Assembly: GCA_002067405.1 (NCBI GenBank)
Contig: MVRP01000213.1
Span: forward strand, 1 to 6,762
DNA: 6,762 nucleotides
From: Syntrophorhabdaceae bacterium PtaU1.Bin034
GTDB taxonomy: Bacteria; Desulfobacterota_G; Syntrophorhabdia; Syntrophorhabdales; WCHB1-27
Reading direction: 5' to 3'
Below the pieces are notes generated by a model, which was not told the origin of the DNA, ran no database searches, and saw only the letters and a list, made by a program, of their open reading frames with translations. The stretch's first letter is position 1. Each line of letters begins with the position of its first letter. Shown piece after piece: positions 1-5,853 of the stretch. The position numbers and the translations under genes are program-made.

Positions 1-47
1 GAAATCTCAAAAGGATAACCCACACGGATTACCGCTGATCAGAAGTC

Positions 48-76
48 ATTTTATAGTGTCATAAGTTTTTTGTCAA
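48..76 (-). promoter_or_regulatory. Leftward sigma70-type promoter running off the left edge
   Basis: Read on the minus strand, positions 76-71 give a perfect TTGACA -35 box, followed after 17 bases by TAAAAT at 53-48 (5 of 6 to the TATAAT consensus). Transcription would start near position 41 and leave the window, so the gene served is not visible. With the rightward promoter at 174-202 it forms a divergent pair about 100 bases apart. It is a sequence match only, but spacing and both boxes are close to ideal. Confidence 0.45.
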
Positions 77-173
77 TGTATTCAATACTTTGGACGTAGC
101 TCACAGGAAGCCGGTGTATGCGCCAAGCCATGACGGAGACGACGCCCGCCCCACTCGAACCCTGGGTATTGCA

Positions 174-202
174 TTGACATATCAATTAATTGTCTCTATA
201 GG
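174..202 (+). promoter_or_regulatory. Probable promoter of the oligoribonuclease gene
   Basis: A perfect TTGACA at 174-179 is followed by a 17-base spacer and TATAGG at 197-202 (4 of 6 to consensus). The start would fall near 209, giving a leader of about 60 bases before the GTG start at 269. The position suits the downstream gene. It also argues against a small open frame at 90-272, because most of that frame would lie upstream of the transcript start. Confidence 0.5.
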
Positions 203-268
203 TATGAGTATCGTTATGTTTCACTTCTCAGCCGGTTCACCGATCTTCTTCCCAGGTGGGACAGGTCC

Positions 269-871
269 GTGAAAGAACACCTTTATGTCTGGTTTGATAC
301 CGAGTATTCCTCCCTCGATCTCGAATCAGCCGTGCTCCTTCAGGCGGCAGCCCTCATCACGGACACTTCCTTGATGCGGGTGCTTCCCCCGGAACATGAT
401 GTACGTATGGTAATTCAGCTGCCAAAGGGAATCAGGCTCAGCTCATGGGTTCGCCAGAACCTTAGGGGCTTGCTCAGGCAATGCCGGTCGTCTGAAGCAA
501 TGAGTATCGGCGATGCGGACGATCGATTACGTGGTTACGTGGACATGGCTGCAGTGACGCCCGTCGAAAAAGAAGGCCTGCGGCCGGTGCTTGCCGGGAA
601 CAGCGTTCATGCTGACTGGCTGCTTGCGCGCCGTTTCCTGCCTCATTTTGTGGAACGCCTTCATTATCGACAACTCGATGTGACCGCCTTCAAACTGGAA
701 TGGTTACGCCGTAATGCTCATCCGGAATTCAAAAAGGAAAATCCCGACATGGTCCGTGAGTATTTCCCGCAGGCATTGTTGTCCGTCTCGGACGGCCGCC
801 ACGATGCATACTACGATGTGCAGGCGTCAGTCGCAGAACTGGCCTTCTATCGCCGGCATCTCTTCCGGTGA
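269..871 (+). CDS. orn: Oligoribonuclease-family DEDDh 3'-5' exonuclease
   Basis: The 200-residue product resembles oligoribonuclease, the cytoplasmic enzyme that degrades very short RNA (mainly dinucleotides such as pGpG) to mononucleotides. All expected acidic and histidine ligands are present: D10 and E12 in the ExoI motif (WFDTE), D116 in the ExoII motif (GNSVHAD), and H178 with D183 in the H-x4-D ExoIII motif. Other Orn hallmarks are HYRQLDV before the third motif and AELAFYRRHLF near the C-terminus, the latter close to the E. coli ending. The central region is more diverged, and the protein is about 20 residues longer than typical Orn. The start is GTG at 269, with AGGTGG at 254-259 as the probable ribosome-binding site. 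Residues around the first motif (EYSS where Orn usually has EMTG) differ, so a related short-RNA exonuclease is possible. It is convergent with the modE-like gene and has no obvious link to the transport locus. Confidence 0.82.
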   Translation: MKEHLYVWFDTEYSSLDLESAVLLQAAALITDTSLMRVLPPEHDVRMVIQLPKGIRLSSWVRQNLRGLLRQCRSSEAMSIGDADDRLRGYVDMAAVTPVEKEGLRPVLAGNSVHADWLLARRFLPHFVERLHYRQLDVTAFKLEWLRRNAHPEFKKENPDMVREYFPQALLSVSDGRHDAYYDVQASVAELAFYRRHLFR

Positions 872-938
872 CAGAGAACCGGGTCCTCAGCCTGCCACCC
901 CAACCTGACAGCCTGACGGCGACACATTCGAAAAGCAC

Positions 939-977
939 GGAAAACACTTTTCCCTGCCAAATCCCCCGCTTGGCAGG
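939..977. terminator. Inverted repeats between convergent genes, weak terminator candidate
   Basis: The 115-base gap between the convergent orn and modE-like genes carries two adjacent perfect inverted repeats. GGAAAA/TTTTCC spans 939-953 with a 3-base loop. CCTGCCAA/TTGGCAGG spans 953-977 with a 9-base loop and starts 9 bases past the modE-like stop. On the minus strand the GC-rich hairpin comes first, with short T runs following only after several bases. On the plus strand no T run follows. A role in ending both transcripts is plausible from position, but neither is a classic intrinsic terminator. Confidence 0.3.
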
Positions 978-986
978 CAGATCGGC

Positions 987-1316
987 TCAGGCAGGAAAAT
1001 GCTTACGGTATACCTGTTCCAGCACCTCGTTGGCCTCTGCGCGGAATTGCTCGTACCGTATCATCAGGGATTTTCCCGAAGAAGTCAGGACCGAACCGCC
1101 GCCCGAGGGACCGCCGACTTTTTTTTCAAGTATATGAAAGCCGAGCTTTTCCTCGATGTCTCGCAAGGTACACCATGCCTTCCGGTAGGACATACCCTGC
1201 TCCATGGCAGCCTGTCGGAGAGAACCGGTTCTCTCAACCCCTTTTAACAGCCTGTAAGGGCCTTCTCCAAACGCCTTCCCGTCGTTATCGAGCCATATTT
1301 TGTAGGCTATCCTCAT
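987..1316 (-). CDS. modE: Single-domain ModE-type winged-helix transcription regulator
   Basis: The 109-residue product matches the N-terminal DNA-binding domain of ModE, the molybdate-responsive regulator. The helix-turn-helix lies at about residues 31-57 (GSLRQAAMEQGMSYRKAW, compare the GxSYKxAW signature of E. coli ModE). The glycine-rich wing follows at 64-78 (EKKVGGPSGGGSVLT, compare ERATGGKGGGGAVLT). After about 30 more residues, probably a dimerisation helix, the protein ends: the tandem Mop/molbindin domain that binds molybdate in E. coli ModE is missing. Short ModE-like proteins of this kind are known in other bacteria, so this need not be a truncation. It lies downstream of receptor 1 on the same strand, 133 bases away, and could be co-transcribed or use its own weak promoter. 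There is no good ribosome-binding site ahead of the ATG. Four ModE-like operators in the divergent promoter region (3521-3691) are its likely targets. Confidence 0.85.
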   Translation of the reverse strand: MRIAYKIWLDNDGKAFGEGPYRLLKGVERTGSLRQAAMEQGMSYRKAWCTLRDIEEKLGFHILEKKVGGPSGGGSVLTSSGKSLMIRYEQFRAEANEVLEQVYRKHFPA

Positions 1317-1334
1317 GGATAGAGTTTAACCTAC

Positions 1335-1352
1335 ATTGCAGGCACATGCAAT
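1335..1352. promoter_or_regulatory. Palindrome upstream of the modE-like gene
   Basis: ATTGCA-N6-TGCAAT is a perfect 6-base dyad ending 19 bases before the modE-like start. On the minus strand its left arm gives TTGCAT, which with TAAACT 17 bases further on could form a weak promoter (3 and 4 of 6 matches) producing an almost leaderless transcript. The dyad could be an operator. It does not resemble the CGTTAT/ATAACG sites found between the receptors, so it is not evidence of ModE autoregulation. Confidence 0.3.
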
Positions 1353-1379
1353 CCGCTTTTGAGGGCCAACGGAGGAGGA

Positions 1380-1443
1380 TCAGTCGGAAGGTGTATCGGA
1401 GCGCGAAGCTCCGATACACCGAAACGCCGGTCAGCCCGACTGA
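1380..1443. repeat. Nested stem-loop between receptor 1 and the modE-like gene
   Basis: A perfect 13-base inverted repeat (GGTGTATCGGAGC at 1390-1402, its complement at 1408-1420) encloses a 5-base loop GCGAA. An outer 8-base perfect pair, TCAGTCGG at 1380-1387 with CCGACTGA at 1436-1443, brackets it. The structure begins just past the receptor 1 stop codon, so it would form in the receptor 1 transcript. No strong T run follows on either strand, which makes an ordinary intrinsic terminator doubtful. It may be an mRNA-end stabiliser, a partial terminator limiting read-through into the modE-like gene, or a copy of a dispersed palindromic repeat. Confidence 0.7.
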
Positions 1444-1449
1444 ATCTTT

Positions 1450-3477
1450 CTAAAACCTGTAGGTCAAATTACTGAAATACGTACGCCCCGGCATGGGGAA
1501 ACCCTCGCTGATCTCGTAGTTCTTGTCAAAAAGGTTCTGCACCCCTGCCTCTATCTGAAGCCCTTTGGTGATTTCGTACATGGCCTTCGCATTGACGACC
1601 GTGAAACCTTTGGCAACCTGCACCCCGTTGGTCGAGCTCCAACGTTTCGAATCATATTCCAGGTCGCCGAGAATGCTCAGCTTCTTTATAGGGCTGTATT
1701 TCGCGTAGATAAAGAACTTATGTTCGGGCACGTCCGTCAGTTTGTCCGGATTGGTCCGGTTATTATTGTCGAGGTAGGTATAATTTCCACCTGCTTCGAA
1801 GTTGGTGGTTATCGGGGCTGTCAGCTCTATTTCAAAACCGTATTGCTCGACGTGGCCGATGTTCTGGTTCTGGAGCGTGGTTTTTCCGGGATTGCTTGGG
1901 TCAGGAACCGTTGCCTGCAGAATAAAGTCCTTGATATCCCTGTAGAAGACCGCCGTCTTCAGGGCCAGTCTCTTGAAGAAAACATCCTGATAACCTATCT
2001 CGTAGTTCCACGCCTCTTCAGGCTTCAGGTCTTCATTCGGGATGGCAGTACCCAACCTGTAGGAGTACTTATCCTTGATGGTCGGGAAACGGGTCTTTCT
2101 GGAGACGCTCGCGTTGACCTTTGCAGTATCGGTGAGAGAATAAAAGAGGCCGGCCTGAGGGTTCCATGCGTCGGTACTGGACTTTTGATAGTCGCTGAAC
2201 AGCTTCGTCGTCGCATTGTAATTCTGGGCCTCGACCGTTTTCAGTTTGTCGTAGCTCAACCCCACAATACTGTAGAGCCTTTTCGTGATGGTAATGGTGT
2301 CCTCGGCACCTATCGAGAAGTGGTGGTCCTCGAACTTTTGATAAGGATTCGGCTGGTTGTGCTCCTTGTGGACATCAACCTTGTAATGGCCGGCCAGTTT
2401 CAAAAGATTGCGGGGAATAAGTGATGTTCCCAGTTCCACCGAGCCCCCGTATGTGTGGTCGTCATAATCACTGTCAAAAGACGAGCCTTTCTTCATCGTT
2501 GAATAGGTAGCGTCATCATAGGACATCAGCGAGTTTTGATATTTGTCATAGTAGAGGCGCGTCTTCGCATAACTCTTGTCGCCTATGGGGGTCAGGGAGT
2601 TGAAGTAGATACCTTCCTTGTCCCAGTAAGGCCACTGCCAGTAGCGCGGGACCACCGTGGGATCGCTCCCCGTGTAGGGAGGCACACCTTTCGCCCCATG
2701 CTGATACCAGTAGCTGAGGGCGTATTCGTGCCCTTCGGCCGGAGTGAGGCCGAACTTGAGATTGTACTTCCAGTCTCTGTAATAAGAGTTCTCCCTTTTG
2801 CCCCCGTTCTCTGTCGCGGTCCGTTTGAAATCGTCCGAGAGCACGAAGTAGTCGCTGTTAATGTAAGAGATGCCGCCCTGGGCATACCACTTTTTCTGGT
2901 TGGTGCCGAAGTTGGTGTAGCCTTTGAAACCGTTACCGGTAAACCAGCCGACGCCCGTGTTTCCTTCAAAGGGCTTTTCGGGGCGTTTCGATACGAGGTT
3001 AATGGCGCCGCCCATGGTGTTGGGTCCGTACAGGACCGAGGTGAACCCTTTCGAAAGCACGATCTCGGAAAGGTCGAATGTAGTGAAGCGGTTCAGGTCA
3101 GGATATCCGTCATAGGGGACATAGATGGGGATACCGTCCAGAAAGATCGGCACATGACGAACGTCGAGGCCGCGGACATACACCATCCCCTCATTTCTTG
3201 CTCCGAACTGGGAGCGGGTGACACCGGGAAGAAGGTTCAGGGCATCCCCCACCGTGTCCCGGTTGAAGAGCCTCATTTCCTGGTCAGGGACCTTCTCGAT
3301 GGTCACGTTTTTGACCTCTTCCCCCTTGGCGCTGACCTCAATCTCGCCAAGGGTAAAGACATCGCCCGACGGCTTTGCCGACTCTTCGGCCTGCACCGCC
3401 GATGCGATGGACACCAACAGGACAATAATACAGAAACCGCTCAACACTTGCCTTTTACTGCGTATGAATCCTTTCAT
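1450..3477 (-). CDS. TonB-dependent outer-membrane receptor (receptor 1)
   Basis: The 675-residue product (from the chosen start) is a TonB-gated outer-membrane transporter. Residues 1-30 form a signal peptide with a basic start, a hydrophobic core and an AVQA cleavage site. A likely TonB box follows at about 41-49 (FTLGEIEVS). The plug runs to about residue 166, with classic motifs: DALNLLPGV (78-86), VYVRGLDVR (99-107), FLDGIPIY (112-119), and VLYGPNTMGGAINLVSKRP (148-166). The rest is a 22-strand-type barrel rich in alternating aromatics. It ends in the usual NLFDKNYE block and a terminal YRF, the BAM-recognition phenylalanine. Residues 280-285 (WQWPYW) suggest an aromatic extracellular loop. 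The start at 3477 is preferred over the in-frame ATG at 3489 because GGAGGG lies 4 bases before it. The promoter region carries two ModE-like boxes, which points to molybdate/tungstate-linked uptake. The plug and barrel alone would also fit a siderophore or corrinoid receptor. Confidence 0.93.
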   Translation of the reverse strand: MKGFIRSKRQVLSGFCIIVLLVSIASAVQAEESAKPSGDVFTLGEIEVSAKGEEVKNVTIEKVPDQEMRLFNRDTVGDALNLLPGVTRSQFGARNEGMVYVRGLDVRHVPIFLDGIPIYVPYDGYPDLNRFTTFDLSEIVLSKGFTSVLYGPNTMGGAINLVSKRPEKPFEGNTGVGWFTGNGFKGYTNFGTNQKKWYAQGGISYINSDYFVLSDDFKRTATENGGKRENSYYRDWKYNLKFGLTPAEGHEYALSYWYQHGAKGVPPYTGSDPTVVPRYWQWPYWDKEGIYFNSLTPIGDKSYAKTRLYYDKYQNSLMSYDDATYSTMKKGSSFDSDYDDHTYGGSVELGTSLIPRNLLKLAGHYKVDVHKEHNQPNPYQKFEDHHFSIGAEDTITITKRLYSIVGLSYDKLKTVEAQNYNATTKLFSDYQKSSTDAWNPQAGLFYSLTDTAKVNASVSRKTRFPTIKDKYSYRLGTAIPNEDLKPEEAWNYEIGYQDVFFKRLALKTAVFYRDIKDFILQATVPDPSNPGKTTLQNQNIGHVEQYGFEIELTAPITTNFEAGGNYTYLDNNNRTNPDKLTDVPEHKFFIYAKYSPIKKLSILGDLEYDSKRWSSTNGVQVAKGFTVVNAKAMYEITKGLQIEAGVQNLFDKNYEISEGFPMPGRTYFSNLTYRF

Positions 3478-3481
3478 GAAT

Positions 3482-3487
3482 CCCTCC
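3482..3487 (-). promoter_or_regulatory. Ribosome-binding site deciding the receptor 1 start
   Basis: On the minus strand GGAGGG lies 4 bases upstream of the ATG at 3477. It sits inside the first codons of the longer reading that begins with the ATG at 3489. No comparable site precedes that longer reading. The shorter start also yields MKGF, matching the MKG opening of receptor 2. Confidence 0.65.
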
Positions 3488-3520
3488 ATCCATCTAATCA
3501 GCCTAACCAGCCGTTGACAC

Positions 3521-3544
3521 TGTTATATCTATGTAATAATAACG
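3521..3544. promoter_or_regulatory. ModE-like operator A1
   Basis: TGTTAT-N12-ATAACG, 24 bases, matching the CGTTAT-N12-ATAACG pattern of the E. coli ModE box at 11 of 12 arm positions. It lies around the predicted receptor 1 transcription start, 2 bases from box A2. The short spacing would suit two regulator dimers side by side. The left arm also contains a TATAAC on the minus strand that could act as an alternative -10. Confidence 0.6.
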
Positions 3545-3546
3545 AG

Positions 3547-3570
3547 CGTTATATATCATGAATAATATCG
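3547..3570. promoter_or_regulatory. ModE-like operator A2
   Basis: CGTTAT-N12-ATATCG, 11 of 12 arm positions matching the ModE pattern. It covers the predicted -10 element of the receptor 1 promoter, so a bound regulator would block RNA polymerase. Its sequence agrees with the reverse complement of box C at 21 of 24 positions, including the inner bases, which is hard to explain by AT-richness alone. Confidence 0.7.
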
Positions 3571-3579
3571 ATCAGGCAA
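3550..3579 (-). promoter_or_regulatory. Predicted receptor 1 promoter
   Basis: On the minus strand TTGCCT (3579-3574, 4 of 6) is followed after 18 bases by TATATA (3555-3550, 4 of 6). The start would fall near 3543, giving a leader of about 65 bases. The -10 lies inside ModE-like box A2 and the start borders box A1. The layout mirrors the receptor 2 promoter. The region is AT-rich, so other -10 choices (for example TATAAC at 3527-3522) cannot be excluded. Confidence 0.4.
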
Positions 3580-3580
3580 G

Positions 3581-3616
3581 CACTTTTTATTCCGCCCCGG
3601 AAATTCATGAAAAGTG
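3581..3616. promoter_or_regulatory. Central dyad between the divergent promoters
   Basis: CACTTTT (3581-3587) and AAAAGTG (3610-3616) form a perfect 7-base inverted repeat with a 22-base spacer. Inside it, TTCCG-CCC-CGGAA (3590-3602) is a second short dyad. Together they occupy the stretch between the two -35 boxes, a position suited to a shared activator. I do not recognise a known factor's site. Confidence 0.25.
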
Positions 3617-3625
3617 AGATAAGTC

Positions 3626-3655
3626 TTGACTTGTCGTTATATCATGGTGTATATA
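3626..3655 (+). promoter_or_regulatory. Predicted receptor 2 promoter
   Basis: TTGACT (3626-3631, 5 of 6) is followed after 18 bases by TATATA (3650-3655, 4 of 6). The start would lie near 3662, leaving a leader of about 175 bases before the ATG at 3838. The -10 is inside ModE-like box B and box C lies just downstream of the start, the arrangement expected for repression by steric block. Confidence 0.5.
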
Positions 3656-3658
3656 CCG
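3635..3658. promoter_or_regulatory. ModE-like operator B
   Basis: CGTTAT-N12-ATACCG, 11 of 12 arm positions matching the ModE pattern. It spans most of the spacer and all of the -10 of the receptor 2 promoter. It lies 9 bases from box C. Confidence 0.68.
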
Positions 3659-3667
3659 CAAGGCCAT

Positions 3668-3691
3668 CGATATTACTTATGAGATATAACG
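3668..3691. promoter_or_regulatory. ModE-like operator C
   Basis: CGATAT-N12-ATAACG, 11 of 12 arm positions matching the ModE pattern. It begins about 6 bases past the predicted receptor 2 start. Its reverse complement is nearly identical to box A2 (21 of 24), so the two boxes have the same orientation relative to the receptor gene each serves. Confidence 0.68.
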
Positions 3692-3709
3692 ACCCATGGA
3701 CATCCGCCC

Positions 3710-3732
3710 GGAGGCTATCGATGGACGCCTCC
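3710..3732 (+). other. Hairpin in the receptor 2 leader
   Basis: GGAGGC (3710-3715) pairs perfectly with GCCTCC (3727-3732) around an 11-base loop, within the long leader (about 3662-3837). I searched this leader by eye for cobalamin-box and molybdenum-cofactor riboswitch patterns and found none I could support. No T run follows, so it is not an intrinsic terminator. The remainder of the leader shows no gene. Confidence 0.3.
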
Positions 3733-3837
3733 TTGACGGGCTCAGCGGTTTGCGCTTGCCGGCGTAACAGTGAGATGAAGTACAGCCTTGTAGTGCAGAT
3801 ACGGACGGTGAAGGGATTTTGATCGGAGGACATTGGA

Positions 3838-5841
3838 ATGAAAGGTACGAGAAAGATGTGGACGAGCGGCATTGTTGCGGCAGCGATATTATTTGCTTTG
3901 TTTTCAGCGGTCTTTGCGGAAGAAAAGAAGGACAGCAGGGGCCAGTACGATTTAGACCAGATCACGGTGTCGGACAAGGGCGCGCGGGAACCGCGGACAA
4001 GCCCCTATGCGGTGCCGGAGAGCAGCAAATTACAGACGGAAATATTCACACGGGAGGATATAGAATCCATTCATCCGGAAACGGTCCTGGACATTCTGCA
4101 ATTTGCGCCGGGCATCGAGGTTACCTACCAGGGCAGAAGACAATTCGATTTTACCAATATCAGGGGTCAGGGAAGTCTCGGCATAGTCCTGGACGGCGTT
4201 TATATCCCCGCCGGCCCGTTCAGTCAGAGGGTCCTGGCGACATTTCCCGTGGATGTCATCGAGTCGATCACCATTGTGAGGGACCCCACTGCCCTTACCC
4301 TCGGGCCTCTCACCAATTTCGGTTCGAGCTACGGTTCGTCGAACCAGGGGTTTATCGTGATCAAGACACGGCGTGCGGCGAAGCTCGAAGGCGGGGTTAT
4401 CGGAAGTTACGGAAGCTTCCACACGCAAAAGGAACACGTCTATCAGGGGGCCAAGATCCAGGGGACCAGGGTGGGAGATTTCGATTACCGGCTGGCTTAC
4501 ACCCATCAGGAAACCCTCGGCAAGACGGGTTGGTACAACGCAAGCCGTAACGACTCCCTCTACTTTCGCGGCGGATATGCCGGCAACGGGATCAATGCCG
4601 ACATGTTTTATTACGACAGCAACGGGATGCGCGAGATGCAGCGCGGCGAAACCTACGATGGAACGCTCCACAACGCCAAGTGGAAATACGACCCCATGCT
4701 TTCCTCTTTGGTGGGCATTAATCTGAGCAAGCCATGGAGCCTCCGGCAGACCACCACGTTCACTTACTCTCACGGGAGGGCTGATTTCGATGCCATGACG
4801 ACTACTTTCCCCAGGGAAACCCCGGTCACTTCCGCGCGAGAAAGTGACTGGAGCCAAAACTTCAACCTGAAGCATGTCGTCGCTTTTACCAATAATACGT
4901 TAAGGTTGGGCGGACAACTGCTTTCACAGAGAACCAGCCAGGACATGTACAGCCTGTATGCGCATGACGAGCACCGCATGTTCAACAACAGGCTCTCCGT
5001 GGACGGCGGGATCAGGGTTGACAAGAAATACTACAGAGAGAGCCCGGTGACCGGGAGCGACCTGCATGACTGGTCCAAGGAGGTATACACCTTCGCCCTG
5101 GGCGCGGCATATAAGATCACTCGAATTCTTACGGCAACGGGCCGCTATGCGTATTCGGAAAATACCCTGGCAAGTTTCCAGATAGACGCGGACACAAAAG
5201 GTGTTTTGCCCCCGGAAAAGCGGTCCAGGCTCGAAGGCGGTCTTCTCGCCAATATCCACCCCTCCTTCAATCCGTTGCTGACGCTTTTTTACTATGACAC
5301 AAAAGACCAGATAGTAAGTTCCGTGGGGCCGGACCCCACCACGGGAAGGCTTGTCTCCTCCTATGTGGATCCCAGGACCGGTGAGGAGATTGACTACGTG
5401 ACCACTTCTGATGTACGGACCAAAGGGGCGGAAATAGGGATCTTCGGTGCTTTTCTGAAGTCTTTTTCATACAATCTCAACTACTCCTACATGACCACGG
5501 ATAATGCCGCGGTCAACCGCGGGCAGCCCCACGTGACCGCTTCAGGCAGATTGGGATACAGATTCAAAAACCTGGAGGCAAACGTGAATGCACGGTACTA
5601 TGGCCCCTGGTCGAGCAGCACGTCGGACGGGCAGGTAGCCACATATGATTACGGCGATTTTATCAACTGGGGCGCCAACGTGAGCTACACGGCCAATATC
5701 TTTCGCAGGCCCGCGAAGATAACCCTCTACGGGCAGAACCTGGGAGACAACCATTTTACCACAAGGTACCGAGCAGGAGTGGGGGCGTTCAAGGACCCTG
5801 GCAGACGCTTTGGCGTAGAGCTCGCTTACGCGGTCTTTTAA
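3838..5841 (+). CDS. TonB-dependent outer-membrane receptor (receptor 2)
   Basis: The 667-residue product is a second TonB-dependent transporter, only distantly similar to receptor 1. Residues 1-27 are a signal peptide (basic start, long Ala/Leu/Phe core, cleavage after AVFA). A TonB-box-like segment follows at 39-46 (LDQITVSD). The plug at about 65-178 shows TVLDILQFAPGIEV (82-95), TNIRGQGS (106-113), VLDGVYIPAG (117-126) and VIESITIVRDP (140-150). The usual plug ending YGxxAxGGVINI is replaced by LGPLTNFGSSYGSSNQGF then IVIKTRR (to 179). The barrel ends in LYGQNLGDNHFTTRYR and a terminal phenylalanine (YAVF). The ATG at 3838 is well supported by GGAGG at 3825-3829. The gene is the first of an apparent operon with the binding protein 12 bases downstream, so both should handle the same ligand. 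Two ModE-like boxes over its promoter suggest molybdenum or tungsten control. The ligand is not readable from the protein itself. Confidence 0.92.
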   Translation: MKGTRKMWTSGIVAAAILFALFSAVFAEEKKDSRGQYDLDQITVSDKGAREPRTSPYAVPESSKLQTEIFTREDIESIHPETVLDILQFAPGIEVTYQGRRQFDFTNIRGQGSLGIVLDGVYIPAGPFSQRVLATFPVDVIESITIVRDPTALTLGPLTNFGSSYGSSNQGFIVIKTRRAAKLEGGVIGSYGSFHTQKEHVYQGAKIQGTRVGDFDYRLAYTHQETLGKTGWYNASRNDSLYFRGGYAGNGINADMFYYDSNGMREMQRGETYDGTLHNAKWKYDPMLSSLVGINLSKPWSLRQTTTFTYSHGRADFDAMTTTFPRETPVTSARESDWSQNFNLKHVVAFTNNTLRLGGQLLSQRTSQDMYSLYAHDEHRMFNNRLSVDGGIRVDKKYYRESPVTGSDLHDWSKEVYTFALGAAYKITRILTATGRYAYSENTLASFQIDADTKGVLPPEKRSRLEGGLLANIHPSFNPLLTLFYYDTKDQIVSSVGPDPTTGRLVSSYVDPRTGEEIDYVTTSDVRTKGAEIGIFGAFLKSFSYNLNYSYMTTDNAAVNRGQPHVTASGRLGYRFKNLEANVNARYYGPWSSSTSDGQVATYDYGDFINWGANVSYTANIFRRPAKITLYGQNLGDNHFTTRYRAGVGAFKDPGRRFGVELAYAVF

Positions 5842-5853
5842 GGAGAAAATGCC

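Noticed and set aside
90..272. Open frame of 60 codons with a TTG start and a hydrophobic stretch, its stop overlapping the GTG start of the orn gene (GTGA).
   Set aside because: No ribosome-binding site, and the better promoter (174-202) lies inside it, so most of the frame would not be transcribed from that promoter. It has no recognisable family motifs.
1283..1306. CGTTAT within the modE-like coding region, a possible further ModE box.
   Set aside because: Only one arm matches; the position of the second arm reads TGTAGG, so this is a chance half-site.
3477..3489. Longer receptor 1 start at 3489 adding four residues (MEGF).
   Set aside because: It lacks a ribosome-binding site, while the GGAGGG inside those codons is correctly placed for the ATG at 3477.
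2536..3561. 341-codon open frame on the plus strand opposite receptor 1.
   Set aside because: The minus strand encodes an unmistakable TonB receptor with signal peptide, plug motifs and terminal phenylalanine. The antisense frame has no family features and is a by-product of codon composition.
3607..3822. 71-codon open frame in the receptor 2 leader.
   Set aside because: It starts upstream of the predicted promoter, runs through two operator boxes and has no recognisable motif or ribosome-binding site.
3662..3837. Possible cobalamin or molybdenum-cofactor riboswitch ahead of receptor 2.
   Set aside because: No B12-box-like sequence and no set of stems that I could match to the cofactor motif; only one short hairpin is evident.
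4030..4875. 281-codon open frame on the minus strand opposite receptor 2.
   Set aside because: Receptor 2 is clear on the plus strand; the antisense frame lacks a ribosome-binding site and recognisable motifs.
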